Assembly: GCF_001540865.1 (NCBI RefSeq)
Contig: NC_033637.1
Location: forward strand, 9,975,078 to 10,039,077
Direction of reading: 5' to 3'
DNA from: Ananas comosus
Taxonomy: Eukaryota; Streptophyta; Magnoliopsida; Poales; Bromeliaceae
DNA length: 64,000 nucleotides
Shown piece after piece: positions 1 through 11,382 of the stretch (the stretch's first letter is position 1; every line of letters begins with the position of its first letter). A program made the position numbers and the translations under genes. The notes below the pieces were generated by a model that did not search any database, was not told where the DNA came from, and was given only the letters and a program-made list of their open reading frames with translations.

Positions 1-314
1 TGTGATCTAATCGTGACAAAAAATATATATATATATTTAACAAAAATTGAATTCAAGTGATTTGACTTGTTTTACAATATCAATCTAGCAAAGACGTTGT
101 TATACCGACAATCCAATATTATCGATTTTGAGTTATTCTGATCATAAAAAAATACTTTTAAAAAGAGAAAATTACAGAATTCAAGTCATAGTACTCCAGA
201 CGATGTTTAATATAATGTCAATCGTGGATTAGGATAACTCATCACAAAAGATGATTTATTAGGGCGAAGGCATTCATATATGCTATATATATGGTCTTAT
301 AAGTATTGTAACCG

Positions 315-360
<46 letters not shown>
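1..360. other. AT-rich intergenic start of window, (TA)n
   Basis: No gene is recognisable. The last 45 bases are a (TA)n microsatellite which directly abuts the MITE that follows. I looked here for the missing last exon of the GDSL gene on the minus strand and did not find it. Confidence 0.6.
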
Positions 361-364
<4 letters not shown>

Positions 365-902
365 TGAGGCTATTATGCTATCGGAAACACGGAGCCTTCC
401 GTGCTTCCAGCTCGTTTTCGATGTTGCGACTTTCGAATCGTCGATCGGCTCCGTTAAACTTGATCTAGAGTATTTGGAGTACCTAGAAAATAAATTTTAT
501 TATTTTTCGATATCATTTGCCTAGTGATCAAATGGGCTCAAAATCAACAAATTTCAATGGCCGTAGTGAACCGCTTGCAAGTTTAACGGTGTAGAAATAT
601 CCAAATTACGTGAAATTTTGATAGAAAATTCTTTGTACTATATAAAACAAGATCAATATCTTTGATTTAAAATTTTAATATCATATTATTACATTTTGTA
701 AGATTTTTATTTTCAGCCGTTGATTTTGAGCCCCTTCGTTCACCAGGCAAATGATATCGTAAAATCATAAAATTTATTTTCTAGCTAATTCAAATACTCT
801 AGATCAAGTTTAACGGAGCCGATCGACGATTCAAAAGTCGCAACATCAAAAACGAGCTGGAAGCACGGAAGGCTCCGTGCTTCCGATAGCATAGTAGCCT
901 CA

Positions 903-906
<4 letters not shown>
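361..906. mobile_element. Long-TIR MITE in a (TA)n microsatellite (family M1)
   Basis: Foldback element with near-perfect terminal inverted repeats of over 130 bases. The left end reads AGAGTGAGGCTATTATGCTA and the right end is its reverse complement with one change. The inner part of each arm contains a motif resembling GGCTCCGTTAAACTTGATC. It is flanked by (TA)n on the left and (CT)n/(TA)n on the right. No coding frame is present, so it is non-autonomous. Related copies lie at 2863, 11444, 12036 (half) and 46797 (half). It sits just downstream of exon 4 of the GDSL gene, in what would be the next intron. Confidence 0.85.
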
Positions 907-941
<35 letters not shown>

Positions 942-959
942 ATGGGAAGTGAAGCTCAC

Positions 960-3399
960 CTTGCGCTTTTGGATGTTCAATCAGATCAAGCAAGACGGAG
1001 TAGATGTCAAGGTATATTATCTTTGTTCCTTGCAGTTTCGCCGTCAGCCGATTCGCTTCTTTTCTAAGCTCTCTGTTGTACTTCTGTGCAAGTTCATTGC
1101 TTTGGTGAGCGCACTTCCTATGAATTCCTCCGACCAAGGTTCGTTGTGCTGGCATGCATCCAACCGGAGGCAATCCTACAACACCTACCGCCCGTGCGCC
1201 GAGTCCGACCAAGTCCTGTATCATTTATCACTACAACAGAATTAGATTATAGAGATATATTTTTGAAATATTTTTGTATAAGTGTTTCATCTATGCCTAA
1301 TTTTTTTTAAAAAAATCCACTAGGGCCTAAATATAAAGTCCAATCTAATCAAAAATAAAAAATTTCTCTATTCAACCAACCACACCCAGTTCACTGAGCC
1401 CAATTACAAATAGAAAAGAAAAAAAAATCGATCACCATCTCTCTTCTCCTGCTCCGTAGCCGCAGCCAACAAGATAGGTTTCTGGTGGAGTGGGTCGCCA
1501 TGTGTCCCTCTGCCACAGGTGTTGGTGGAGTGGGTAGAATATATAAAGGCGGCCCTCGAGGATCTCGCAGGGACCGTAGAGGATTACGATCGCCGTGTGT
1601 CCCTCTGCCACAGGTGCTGGTGGAGTGGGTGCTAAATATTAAGGCGGCCCTATATATAGCGACTCCACATATAGCAACACTTTTAAAAAGTATCGATAAT
1701 TTAGTGAGCATCATTTTTTTTTTACCTGTACCGATATTTAAAAATGTCGCTATACACCGCTTTTGTTGTAGTGTATATATAGAACAACACAATATAGTAA
1801 CCCATTTGAAGTTCTTGTTAAAAAAAATTTTTTTTTTTTGAAGGATTATATATATGATTACCTGGACGATTCGTGAATTGCTTTGCATCAAGAATTTGCT
1901 GTAATTCGCGATGCCCTTAGATGTTCGGTTGTTTAAGGGGTTGGCGAGGAACTGAACGACGTCGTTGCTTCCCGCACACACGACGAATTGGCTCTCCGCG
2001 ATAATGCTCGCCGCCTTCTCCTCGCCTACCAGTGTTCGCAGTCGCTCTTCGTACTCTGCGAACATTTCTAGTTGCTTCCTCATTGGTATGACCGACTGAA
2101 GAGCGCAAAGCGAATAAGGCACGAGCAGAATGCGAATATGAATGAGATCAGACGTAAATTTATTACATGTGTTGCGTGATCGTATAAGCCTTACTGCGAG
2201 GGTAGCTGTCGCGGGGTCGAAACCGGTCCCGGCCGAAGCAAAGCTTACGCCGGTGAGAAGATCTTGAGCACTTAGCTTGGTGCCAAGATAAGCTGGCAAA
2301 GTTTCCTTCACCCCAAGTTCAGAAGCTGAAAGTTAAGAAGAGATTTGTGTTAATTATAAACAAAGTAGATGCATTCACGTAAGTCTTTAAAGAAAAATTA
2401 ATGTTTGTTTTCCACAAGCATATATGTTACGTTATTACTCCATACAAGTCTTAAAGATAAGATGAAATCGTTGATTAATTCGAGTTGTTTTTAACTATAT
2501 AAGTTATAAAGGATTGGCTTCTAAATTATTAATAAGTTTGGATTTTAATTTTTTCATAGTTATTCATATGTACGAGATGAGCACTATAAGATAGTACAAC
2601 TATATATAAGGGAAAGAGTCCGACTATTGTGCTTGTAAAAGCAAGCTTTTGGTACTTGTAAATTTTTTACTGCTAGATCTAAGCTTTTGATCATTTTCAT
2701 TCGTTAGATTATACTATTCAACCAACCACCCACTCAACTCTAAAGGGCCCACATCATCCTAACAGCACATCTCTTAATCCAATGGCCAAAAATCTACAAG
2801 CATCAATAACTTATACTTTTAAAAATATAAGAACTCAATTTTATATATATATATATATATATAGAGTTGAGCTAGAATACTATCGGTAGTAAACGAGCCG
2901 TTTTACTACCGATTTGTTTTTGATGATAGAGCTTCCAAATTGACGATCGGCTCCGTTAAATATGATCTAAACCATTTAAACTATCTAGAAATCAAATTTC
3001 ACGCGCTTTCGATATTGTTCTTCTATCCATCAAGTAAACAGAAAAATAAATGGCTGAAAATGAATATTCTTTAAAAAATAATGATAGGAGTCTTGTAATC
3101 AAGATCAAAAGTATAGATCTTGTTTAAAATAGTTTAAAGAATTTTCTAACAAAAATTTAATTGATTTGGATATCTTTACGCCGTTAAACGAGAAAACGTC
3201 TCTTATCGACCGTTAAAATTATAAATTTTGAAACCTTTTGATCATTAAGCAAATGATGTCGAAAATATTTGAAATTTAATTTCTAAACACTTCAAGTGGT
3301 ATAGATCATGTTCAACGGAGCCGATCGTCAATTTAGAAGTTCTATCATCGAAAACAAATCGGTAGTAAAACGGCTCGTTTTCTACCGATAGTATTCTAG

Positions 3400-3431
<32 letters not shown>

Positions 3432-4740
3432 ACATATATACTATATATATAATATATAATATATAAAATTAGCTGGATACTATTAATAGTAAAGCCTCTT
3501 TCTTGCCTATCAATTTTACTTATTGGTATGAAAAATTGTAGCGGTCAGAATGATATTATCGGTTAGAGTGAGTGTCCCTCTCTAGGTATGAGTGTCCCAC
3601 TGAGTTATAGTATTTAATCCAAATTCGGTTTAGAAATAATAAAAAGAGTGATCCAAAGGCTAAAACAACTATAGCCCAACAATAGGGTTTTGCTACTAAT
3701 AGTAGCCGAGTCCAACTCTTCTCTCTGCTTCTCTCTCTCTCTCTCTGTCTATGTCCGAGTCACCTCTCTCTCGTCTCCTCTTCTATATATATATATATAT
3801 AATTATTATGAATAATTGCGCGTGTAAACTTATTAAATCATTCTACACCTTAACAAGAAATAATTTATTTTCTTCGTTTTTATTTTCATTTTTTTGCTTC
3901 TGTTGATTACCGCATACATATACATGTTTATTTATAGTTGCTCAAATATCCTCAAAAACTTTAGAAAACTCTCATTTGACTCCTACTTCTTTTTTTCAAC
4001 TATTACACCTTACTATGTCCTCGCGTTATTTCCAAATCATCCTTACAGTTACCCATCCATTAAGTTAGCATGGGGTTAAACATTGATTTATATTACTGTA
4101 GAATTAAAAAAAAAAAACTCAAAATATCCTTTTTTGTCTTAACTTAAGGACAAATAAAAAACTGTTTGTGATAGTTAGAGAGATATGTTTGAAAGGACCA
4201 AAATTAAAGATAATTTTATTAACCCTAACTTTATGATAAATAAAAAATACCGGTAATGATAGAAATGATATATTTAAAAGGGCAAAATAGTAATTTTATA
4301 GAGATAACAGTTATTGTTAACAGTTCATTAACAGAATTTAACTTAAGAGATATATTTTAAATAGGTTGGAACGTAAAAAGAATATTTTCAATATTAACCT
4401 TCTAAGTGGGATAAATCAGAAAATCAAAAAATTTTTAGAAATATATAAGCAATTGCCCCTTATTTATAATTAGTTTACCTAGGAAGTCCGAGGCGATCTT
4501 GCCGTTGGAGAACCTGCCGGTGGCCTTGTGCGTGGGGAAGTCCACGCCGTACGGGGGAAAGTTGCTTCTGACGGTGGTTGGGATTTGGTTGTTATTACCG
4601 GGGTCCATGATAGAATCTCCCAAGATTATCACGGCCGGCACGACGGGGCCTGCCCCGTGGGTTGGCACGCCCGCTTCTGCTACGATGAGAAGTTGGAGTA
4701 AGAGTATGGAAATGGAAAGAGCAGGCGCTGCACAAACCAT
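960..4740 (-). CDS. GDSL-type esterase/lipase (EXL-like), 3' end missing
   Basis: Four exons read on the minus strand: 4740-4479, 2325-2195, 2095-1862 and 1215-960, each bounded by GT-AG with matching phases (1, 0, 0, then 1). Exon 1 has the ATG, a hydrophobic signal peptide (about residues 1-24) and the GDSL block I motif [13 protein letters not shown], with the catalytic Ser in GDS. Exon 2 carries [13 protein letters not shown], exon 3 the block III-like VVCAGSND, and exon 4 [16 protein letters not shown]. These are the usual blocks of secreted plant GDSL lipases of the EXL group, which hydrolyse acyl esters in the extracellular space. The final exon, which should carry the catalytic Asp-x-x-His, is absent between 1 and 959: either beyond the edge or lost. 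Intron 1 (2.15 kb) and intron 3 are enlarged by transposons. Family call is strong; whether the gene works is unknown. Confidence 0.85.
1229..1773. mobile_element. Non-autonomous CACTA element in intron 3 of the GDSL gene
   Basis: Begins CACTACAACAGAATTAG and ends with CTTTTGTTGTAGTG, an inverted pair typical of En/Spm (CACTA) ends. It is flanked by the 3-base target duplication tat (1226-1228 and 1774-1776). Inside, a segment of about 37 bases (near 1498 and again near 1593) is directly repeated. No transposase is present. It lies 13 bases upstream of the exon 4 acceptor, so it now supplies most of the 3' end of intron 3. Confidence 0.85.
2615..2840. mobile_element. Short MITE (family M2) in GDSL intron 1
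   Basis: Member of a short family with ends like AGAGTCCGACTATTGTGC and an inner segment GATTATACTATTCAACCAAC. The same inner segment occurs at about 51875 and 47060 (reversed). It is non-coding and flanked by TA-rich sequence. Confidence 0.6.
2863..3407. mobile_element. Long-TIR MITE (family M1) in GDSL intron 1
   Basis: Begins AGAGTTGAGCTAGAATACTA after a (TA)n run and ends with the reverse complement just before a (CT)n run. The arms pair over well over 100 bases and share the ACGATCGGCTCCGTTAA core with the copy at 361. Non-coding. Confidence 0.8.
3466..3722. mobile_element. M2-like MITE in GDSL intron 1
   Basis: Starts near AGCTGGATACTATTAATAGT and ends near CTACTAATAGTAGCCGAGTC, with partial inverted pairing and CT-rich flank. 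It resembles the element at 54960 (shared inner text such as GTTATAGTATTTAATCC). Non-coding. Confidence 0.55.
3790..4462 (-). mobile_element. Fragment of MULE-like MITE family in GDSL intron 1
   Basis: Read on the minus strand, the right end starts GGGGCAATTGCTTATATAT and continues with text shared with the elements at 35872, 43621 and 49455 (for example the stretch about (T)n-GACTTTTTTATTTATCC). The other end is not clear; this is probably an eroded copy. Non-coding, AT-rich. Confidence 0.5.
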
Positions 4741-5270
4741 ACATATTGATGCTATTTTAACAAATAAGAGGGAGTGGTTAGAGGAAGATAGAGGAGTAAA
4801 AAAAAGATTAATTAGAGAAGAGGGAGGGGAAGCAAATGGAATTTATGGTTGGGGTTGGACGGAATCAATGGATTGGGCTCGCTTTGATTACTTTGTCCTC
4901 CGAATGTGTAGGGGAAATGCACGAGACCCGGTGTCTCCGGTGGGATGCTACGCTGGGACGTGAAGGTTTCCTCGGAATTTACTTTGTATCCAGTTATCAC
5001 GCGCGCACGTACGGATATTACCCCTCCTGTACCAAGTCATTTTTTTTAAGGCTGATTTAGAGCTACTCAGTTGCGTCCTAACAGTATAACTTTGCAACGA
5101 ATACTTTTTCGCATTTAATCAAATAAAGAGTAAAATCTAATTATATTGTTCTATTATGCCCAAGAATGTAAATTTCGAACAAATCGATATTGATACCATA
5201 TTTAGCTTCATTAAAAAAAAAAAAAAAACTAATCTAACTTTTTTTAAAAAAAAATTTTCTAATTTAGCCT
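4741..5270. other. Upstream region of the GDSL gene
   Basis: About 300 bases of mixed composition followed by AT-rich DNA. It should hold the promoter of the minus-strand GDSL gene, but no TATA box could be assigned with confidence. The open frames seen here are not gene-like. Confidence 0.4.
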
Positions 5271-5272
5271 TA

Positions 5273-5935
5273 ATTTTGATGGATTATTAAACAAAAGTTG
5301 ATTTAAATAGTATTTATATGCTAATTAGGAGAGATTTTTTTTTCTCTCTCCTCCCAACCGACTAATATTTAAAAATAATTAATTTTTAATATAATAATAT
5401 TAATTAAAAATTAATATTTAATAATAATAAATATTATTATTATTGATTTTTTTTTTTAGAGAGAAAGATAGCAACATGCTATCCTTTTCGTTTATTTTTT
5501 TCAAAAATAAATTTAGCTGAAAATATGAATCAACGGAAATGTGAATCAACTATGATTTAAACTTAGGACCTCAAGTATCAATCACCAAGTCCTTTGCCAC
5601 TTGCACTAGAAACAGTCAATTATTAAATAATTATTATTATAATTATTATTACTATTACTAGTATTTAATTTGACTATACAAACTAATATGACCAAATTGG
5701 GTATGTATAGTCAATTAAATAGTAGTAATAATTATAACAATAAAAAAATAATCATTCAATAATAATAATATAATTATTATTAAATATTAATTCTTAATTA
5801 TTGTTATTATTATAAAAATTAATTATTTTTAAATATTAGTAGGTTGATAAGAAAGAGAGGAAAAAAATTTTCTCTCTCCTAATTAACATATAAATACTTT
5901 AAGTCATTTTTATTTTCTAAACCATCAGAACTCTT
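5273..5935. mobile_element. AT-rich inverted-repeat element holding a SINE copy
   Basis: The left 170 bases (from GATGGATTATTAAACAAAAG) and the right 170 bases (ending CTAAACCATCAGAA) are imperfect inverted repeats. Each arm includes an A/T-only block and a purine run next to CTCTCTCCTAATTA. The interior holds a copy of the tRNA-like SINE (5446-5617). No coding frame. Confidence 0.6.
5446..5617 (-). mobile_element. Degenerate tRNA-derived SINE
   Basis: Minus-strand copy of the SINE described at 35347. The tail is the poly(T) at 5446, the block TAGCAACATGCTATCC matches the 3' body, and CAAGTCCTTTGCCACTTGC is the reversed box A region. The box B region is eroded. Confidence 0.6.
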
Positions 5936-6340
5936 TTGAGAAGAAGAAAAGATTAGGAATTTTTTTTCCAATAACACTAGATATGGCATTAGTTCGTTAC
6001 TTTAGCGGTCATCATTTATTTCATTTTCTAAATTCTTATTTTTTTAGAGAAAAAAATAGCACGCTACACGTTTTATTTATCAGGAACATGAACTAAGCTA
6101 TATTGATAAAGCAACTAGATCCAGATTGAAAAAGAAAAATACTGGCAAAAATAGGAATCAGCCAGCTTACTAACTAGAGCGTCTAATGTCTAGTAAATCG
6201 TTCCACTGTCTACTCCAGCTTTGCACCATCATAACTGCTATTAATGGATCAATATTATTGTTTCTGAAAATAAAATTACTTCCTAAATTCTATGGTTAGA
6301 AATAAGTATCTATAACTATATATTATTCCTCAATAACTGC
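5936..6340. other. Intergenic AT-rich DNA with a SINE scrap
   Basis: No gene. Around 6041-6085 a fragment like TAGCACGCTACACGTTTTAT matches the 3' body of the SINE family on the minus strand. Confidence 0.4.
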
Positions 6341-6600
6341 ACACGTGTCGCGAGGAGGCCGAGGTGCGGGCGCGGCCGGGAGCGGGGCGCGGGCGCGGGC
6401 GGCCGCGCGCGCGGGCACGGCTCGGGGGCGGGCTCCGGCGCTGTCGCGCGGGCGAAAGCTGGCGCTGGCGCGGGGCGGGGCGAGCGCCGGCGCGGGGTGG
6501 CTCCGGCGCTGGCGCCGCGGGGCGAGGGCGGCGCCGGCGAGGGGAGGGCGAGGGGGCGGGTGCGGCGCGGCGCGGCGCGGGCGCGCGCGGAGCCGAAAAA
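6341..6600. other. Extremely GC- and CpG-rich block
   Basis: About 260 bases composed almost only of G and C with many CGCG and GGCGC words, sharply bounded by AT-rich DNA. Arg/Ala/Pro- and Gly/Arg-rich frames are open on both strands simply because stop codons need A or T. None resembles a known protein, so I do not call a gene. Confidence 0.6.
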
Positions 6601-6639
6601 TCGCGGCTCTTTGTGGTGTGGCCTGGTGGGTTGCACGGG

Positions 6640-6668
6640 GTCCACGAGGCCAAAGTGGCCTCGTGGAC
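6640..6668. repeat. Perfect hairpin 1
   Basis: GTCCACGAGGCCA (6640-6652), three-base loop, then its exact reverse complement (6656-6668). Confidence 0.9.
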
Positions 6669-6673
6669 CACAT

Positions 6674-6704
6674 GAGAGGGAGGTCCACCGTGGACCTCCC
6701 TCTC
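6674..6704. repeat. Perfect hairpin 2
   Basis: GAGAGGGAGGTCCA (6674-6687), three-base loop, then its exact reverse complement (6691-6704). It lies five bases after hairpin 1. Confidence 0.9.
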
Positions 6705-6727
6705 ATTCTCTCTCTTCTCTCTCTCTC

Positions 6728-7361
6728 TTCTATATATTATAATTTTATTTATATAATATATATAATTTATTTATAAATATATATATTTATGTATTATATA
6801 AGTATTTATATATATAATATAAAATTTTATTTATAATATACTATTTATTTATTATATATAGTATTTTATTTTTATATAGATATATTATTATATAATAATT
6901 TATTATATAATTTACTATTTATTTTTATAAAATGTAAAATATATAAATAAATGTTAAATAATTTAGACTATTGGTATTAGATATACTTATTGCATTACAA
7001 TGCCTACTAAAAATTATTTCACTAACTACTGGGGGACTACGATGTCTACTAAAAATTATTTTTTATTACATTAGGAAAGATAACTGTATTTATTTAAAAT
7101 TATTTCATAATTTGTCCGTAATATTTCATAATTATTCTGAAATTAATTTTTATAACTAATTTTCTTCTCATTTACTAACTACTGAGGAACTACGATACCT
7201 ACTAAAATTATTTCACTAACTAATCGGAGACTGTTATGCCTACTAAAATTTTTTGATGTACTTATTGCACCATTTAAATTCTGAAATTAATTTTTATAAC
7301 TAATTTTTAAAATTAAATTTTAAAATAACTATCCGCAGCATCGCGCGGGTCCCTTAACTAG
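6728..7361 (+). mobile_element. Possible short Helitron, AT-rich with internal repeats
   Basis: The 3' end reads CCGCAGCATCGCGCGGGTCCCTTAACTAG then T: a GC-rich, partly self-complementary stretch followed by CTAG, as at Helitron 3' ends. Inside, a unit of roughly 40 bases built on CTACTAAAAATTATTTCACT and AACTACTGGGGGACTACGAT occurs about four times in degraded form (6997-7250). The 5' end at a TC near 6728 is only a guess. Confidence 0.4.
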
Positions 7362-7404
7362 TATTCTATTTAATTCTTCACGCTCTAATTATTCCATGTA
7401 TGTA

Positions 7405-7441
<37 letters not shown>

Positions 7442-7444
<3 letters not shown>

Positions 7445-7605
7445 TAGGGCTACTGTGCTATTAGGAGCACAGCAGTCCTTGTGCTCCTAAGTTCTTAACC
7501 GCCCATCAAATTTGATGGGTGGTTACGGTGAATGAGAGAAGAGAAATTGAAGAGAAATTTAAAGATAAGAGAAATTGAGAAACCCAATTTCTCTCCAATT
7601 ACTCT
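7442..7605. repeat. Repeated contig end before N
   Basis: This stretch, including part of the (GA)n run before it, is repeated without visible change after the single N at 7606. I read it as an unmerged contig overlap and not a biological tandem duplication. Confidence 0.75.
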
Positions 7606-7606
7606 N
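7606..7606. other. Single ambiguous base N (assembly join)
   Basis: One N between two copies of the same sequence of about 178 bases. Confidence 0.9.
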
Positions 7607-7624
7607 AGAGAGAGAGAGAGAGAG

Positions 7625-7882
7625 AGTAGGGCTACTGTGCTATTAGGAGCACAGCAGTCCTTGTGCTCCTAAGTTCTTAACCGCCCATCAAATTTGATGG
7701 GTGGTTACGGTGAATGAGAGAAGAGAAATTGAAGAGAAATTTAAAGATAAGAGAAATTGAGAAACCCAATTTCTCTCCAATTACTCTTCTCTCTTTCACC
7801 CTAACCACCCATCAAATTTGATGGACAATTAAAAACTTAGGAGCACAAGGACTGCTGTGCTCCTAATAGCACAGTAGCCCTA

Positions 7883-7885
<3 letters not shown>
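7625..7885. mobile_element. Foldback MITE (family M3)
   Basis: Starts AGTAGGGCTACTGTGCTATT and ends with its reverse complement. Almost the whole 260 bases fold back on themselves, with inner arms CCCATCAAATTTGATGG (itself a palindrome) on both sides. Flanked by (GA)n and (TA)n. No coding frame. Confidence 0.85.
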
Positions 7886-7913
<28 letters not shown>

Positions 7914-8014
7914 GGAGAGAGAGAGAGAGAAAGCATCAGAGGAGAAGTGCAGAGAAAGACTCTAGGACGAAGTAATGAGGGTAGAGATGAGGGTGATGGG
8001 AGTTGGAGAGAGAG

Positions 8015-8164
8015 AGAGAGAAGAGTTACTATACTATCGAAAATATAGTGAATCTGGTACTTTCGATTTTTTGGCTATTAGATCAACCTCCATGATCATT
8101 TTTAACTTTTAGATTAATACTATTATCATATAAGGACCACTCAATTTTAGGAGTACTACGTAAT
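8015..8164. mobile_element. Left half of a MITE split by a CACTA-like element
   Basis: The segment GAGTTACTATACTATCG...CTTTCGATTTTTTGGC pairs as an inverted repeat with 11268-11385, which ends CCAATAGCATAGTAGTAGC. The intervening 3.1 kb is the element at 8165. Confidence 0.6.
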
Positions 8165-11100
8165 CGATTACAAAAAAAGCGGTCTTTACCGACGCTTTTT
8201 AAACCACTTGCTGACCCTTTAAAGCGTCGGCAATTAGGTCGCCGACGCTTTGTAAAGCGTCGGGACATGCGTCGATAAATGCAGTGACGAGAATAATATG
8301 CCGACACACAACAAAAGCGTCGGTAAATATCGACGACGCATAAAAGCGTCGTTGTTTGGGTCGTTATTTCGCAACTAGATGTACGTGAATTAAATTGTTT
8401 GTCGACGCCTTTTAGCGTCAGCGAATTTTTTGTCAGTAAAATAAATTATGTTCTGACGCTTTAAAGCGTCGCCTTATTACCTTTGTTGCGACGCCCAAAA
8501 GCGTCGGCAAAATAGTAACAATCTGTATTGTTATTTCTAGCTAGTGACGCTTTTGTGCGTCGGTAATTTATTATAATATATATTTATTTTTTTATAATTT
8601 TCTGCATAAACAAAATTTACTGTTCAGTTTATTCAACCAAGAACTAAAATATACTACATTGCATGCACAATTATAATCAAAGAACTAATGACAAAGGCAA
8701 TATATGACTAACATAAGAAAATAGTCAAAGATAGAAACTTCATGTCAATATATTTTGTTAGTAAGTCAAAATAGTACAAACTATTAGCATATAAACTTAA
8801 TTATAAAATTATGGTACTTTGAAGTTTCACAAAAATAAAGTTCAAAATAAATCACAGTCATCTCATTCATTTCTTATTCGTGTTTCTTTTACATATCTTG
8901 ATTTGAGCTTGAATTCCAAATACTTGTGTTGGTGTAGAATCAATCCTATAACCCTTCACTCGACCATACCGGTCTTCTCCCTTTTTTCCTTGAAAACATT
9001 ATCTTCAACTTCTTTGGTGGAATTTGAGAACTCTGTTGAAGTTGCTTTTTTCGCCAAATCTCCTAATAAGTCCTCCTATATTAAAACAAGGAATATGAAT
9101 ATATCAATTCCAAGTCAAATGACTTTATTGATGGAAAAAAAAAAGATAAAATAAAGAGGAAGAAGAAAAACAAGAGTAAGAAGGCAACTAAGTTAGTTTT
9201 CATATTGGAAAGCATATTGAAAATCACTAAATTTATGGTGCTCGAGTTTTTTCAAGCTATGCTCATTTTTCTTAGTGAAGAAATTTGGGTAAAAGCATTA
9301 ATACATCAATACATTAATCATTATTTGCCAATCTTTCCAAGTAAATAATGAAAGGCAATGAAATTGCTATGATTCTTAATCTTACAACTACAAGGAGGCA
9401 TCTTTCGGTTTCATAGTACCATCATTTTACATGCCAATTTGGTGTTATTAATTGGATTTTTAACCTCTGTATTTCATAGCTATCTCACCATATTTCCTCG
9501 TTACTTGTGTGATATATAGTTACATGCTAATTACATGGACATCTAATTAAATTCTATATAAGATAGAGATCAATAAGATTATAATGAAATGCAAACAATT
9601 ACGAACCCGACTGTAATAATTAAAAAGTTGACGAAAACCAAAGCTAGCAAAAAGGAAGGGCACTCTTGGCATGCACCATTTAGAATTATTTTACTACAAG
9701 AGTTAGTAAAATAAGACATGTCAATGATACTAAAATAAGTGACAATCTTGCATTGGGGCTGTAAAACATTGGGGTTGTCTAGGTTAACTGATATATCACA
9801 AAGATACAGAATAATAGATGCACCTGCTATTGTAATATACGTATATACTAACTAATATTTAGAATCATAGGAGAAATATGTAGTCAACATGATGGCAAAG
9901 AAAAGGTTAATTACAAGATGAAAACAAATAAAAAATGAAAAAAGATCCATCTTACACTCTTATCTATCTAGAGAATTACTATTCTAATTAATGGAATAAA
10001 CTCAGCTCTGATACAAGGTTAAGTTTTTTCTTTTAGTGACCAAGTATGGGTTTGTTGCTTTGCTGAGTTATTATGTCCAACTATATATAATCTATAGTGC
10101 AATCATAAACTCTATTAGATCCTCCTACTCTCTCTTGACCCTAAGCTTTTCTTTATAAATAAAGAATCTTAATTTGTTGTATCTTATCTCCCAAGGGAGA
10201 GAGAAATAACTATTTTACTCCTAAAATGCAGTAGAGGGATGTTTATATCCGTCCTAGAATGTAGTATAGGGAGGTTTATAATACATCTTAATTAACATTT
10301 TTATCATGTAGCCTTTAGAGAATGTGTGGTATCTATCCTGTTTGGCCTACTAGTTAAAGCATCCCTGTAAGTGCTTATCCAATACTATTACCAGATGGAA
10401 CCAAAGTAACATCTTTAAAATCTCCTTAATAACCTGCTGCTAAATCTTAAAAGAGAGGAATAAAATTAGAACATCTACTTTTTTAAAAATCTTTTCTTGT
10501 TGATTATTTCTACCAATTTCAAATCAGTGAAATTTTTTTCAAAATGCATTTTTCTTCCTCTAAATTCAAACTTAAATTTATATTAAAATGTGAATCCCAC
10601 AGATAAAAAAAACTCTAACCCACCATCCAATTACAAGAAATAGGTCAACAAATTTGGGGCCAAATCATGGATACTCACAAAATCCGTGGCTTTTGCTCTC
10701 AGATTTTTCTTTTTTGCATAAAAAATTCCATAATTTTGTTCTAAAAAAAAAGAATTTCCATAAGAGTACAAAAAGAGGAAACCTACCAGATGAGGTTGGC
10801 GTTCGAAATCCTCCTCACCACCGCATCTCCTCCTCCTCCGGTGCTGCGACCGCCGTAGGACCAGCGAGTCGTCGCCTTAAAGGAAAGCTCGCGTCGAGGG
10901 CGGCGGGGAGAGAAGCCTTCGTCGAGGTCAGCACAGAGAGGAGAACGGCATGGTCATCTGCGCATCGACGTTGAGGGATGCGGTGGCGACGATGAGGTCA
11001 AGGGAGGCGCGGATTCATGCGTGGTGCGACCATGGCGGTATTGGAGGAGGAGAATTTGTGAAGGGTGAGGGTGGAGTAGAAAAGGCCAAACCCTAGCCCC

Positions 11101-11267
11101 TTCTGATTGTAATAGAAAATAATTAGAAGGCACATTTTATTTCCTGCGGTACATAATTGTCGACGCATCACATTAGTGTCGGTAAAATTTTGACAGTGAA
11201 GAAATTTGCCGACGCTTGTTAAGTGCGTCGGCATAAAAGCGTCGGCATAGGCCGCTTTTGTTGTAGT
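8165..11267. mobile_element. Non-autonomous CACTA-like element, 3.1 kb
   Basis: The right end, read inwards on minus, is ACTACAACAAAAGCGGCC; the left end TTACAAAAAAAGCGGTC is a decayed match. Subterminal regions on both sides (8180-8560 and 11155-11260) are full of short direct and inverted repeats of GACGCTTTTAAAGCGTC type, the usual layout of CACTA subterminal binding sites. The interior is AT-rich and shows no transposase. A GC-richer patch at 10790-11040 looks like captured gene sequence (Ser/Ala/Arg-rich frames), but I cannot name it. The outermost C/G bases are lost, so a target duplication was not assigned. Confidence 0.65.
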
Positions 11268-11382
11268 TATATATCCTACGGGAACCGTAATCATCCCAAC
11301 TGTATAATTTTTTATCCAATGATCAAAAAGTCGAAAGCATGAAATCTTCTATACTTCCAATAGCATAGTAGTAGCTCTACAC

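Noticed and set aside
1391..1861. Long minus-strand open frame continuing from the GDSL exon
   Set aside because: It reads through the exon 3 donor into intron and CACTA sequence. The spliced model fits the family.
6316..6776. Several overlapping Arg/Ala/Pro- or Gly/Arg-rich frames
   Set aside because: They arise from a GC-only block without stop codons on both strands; no motif.
8083..8307. Small basic minus-strand frame
   Set aside because: Encoded by the CACTA subterminal repeats.
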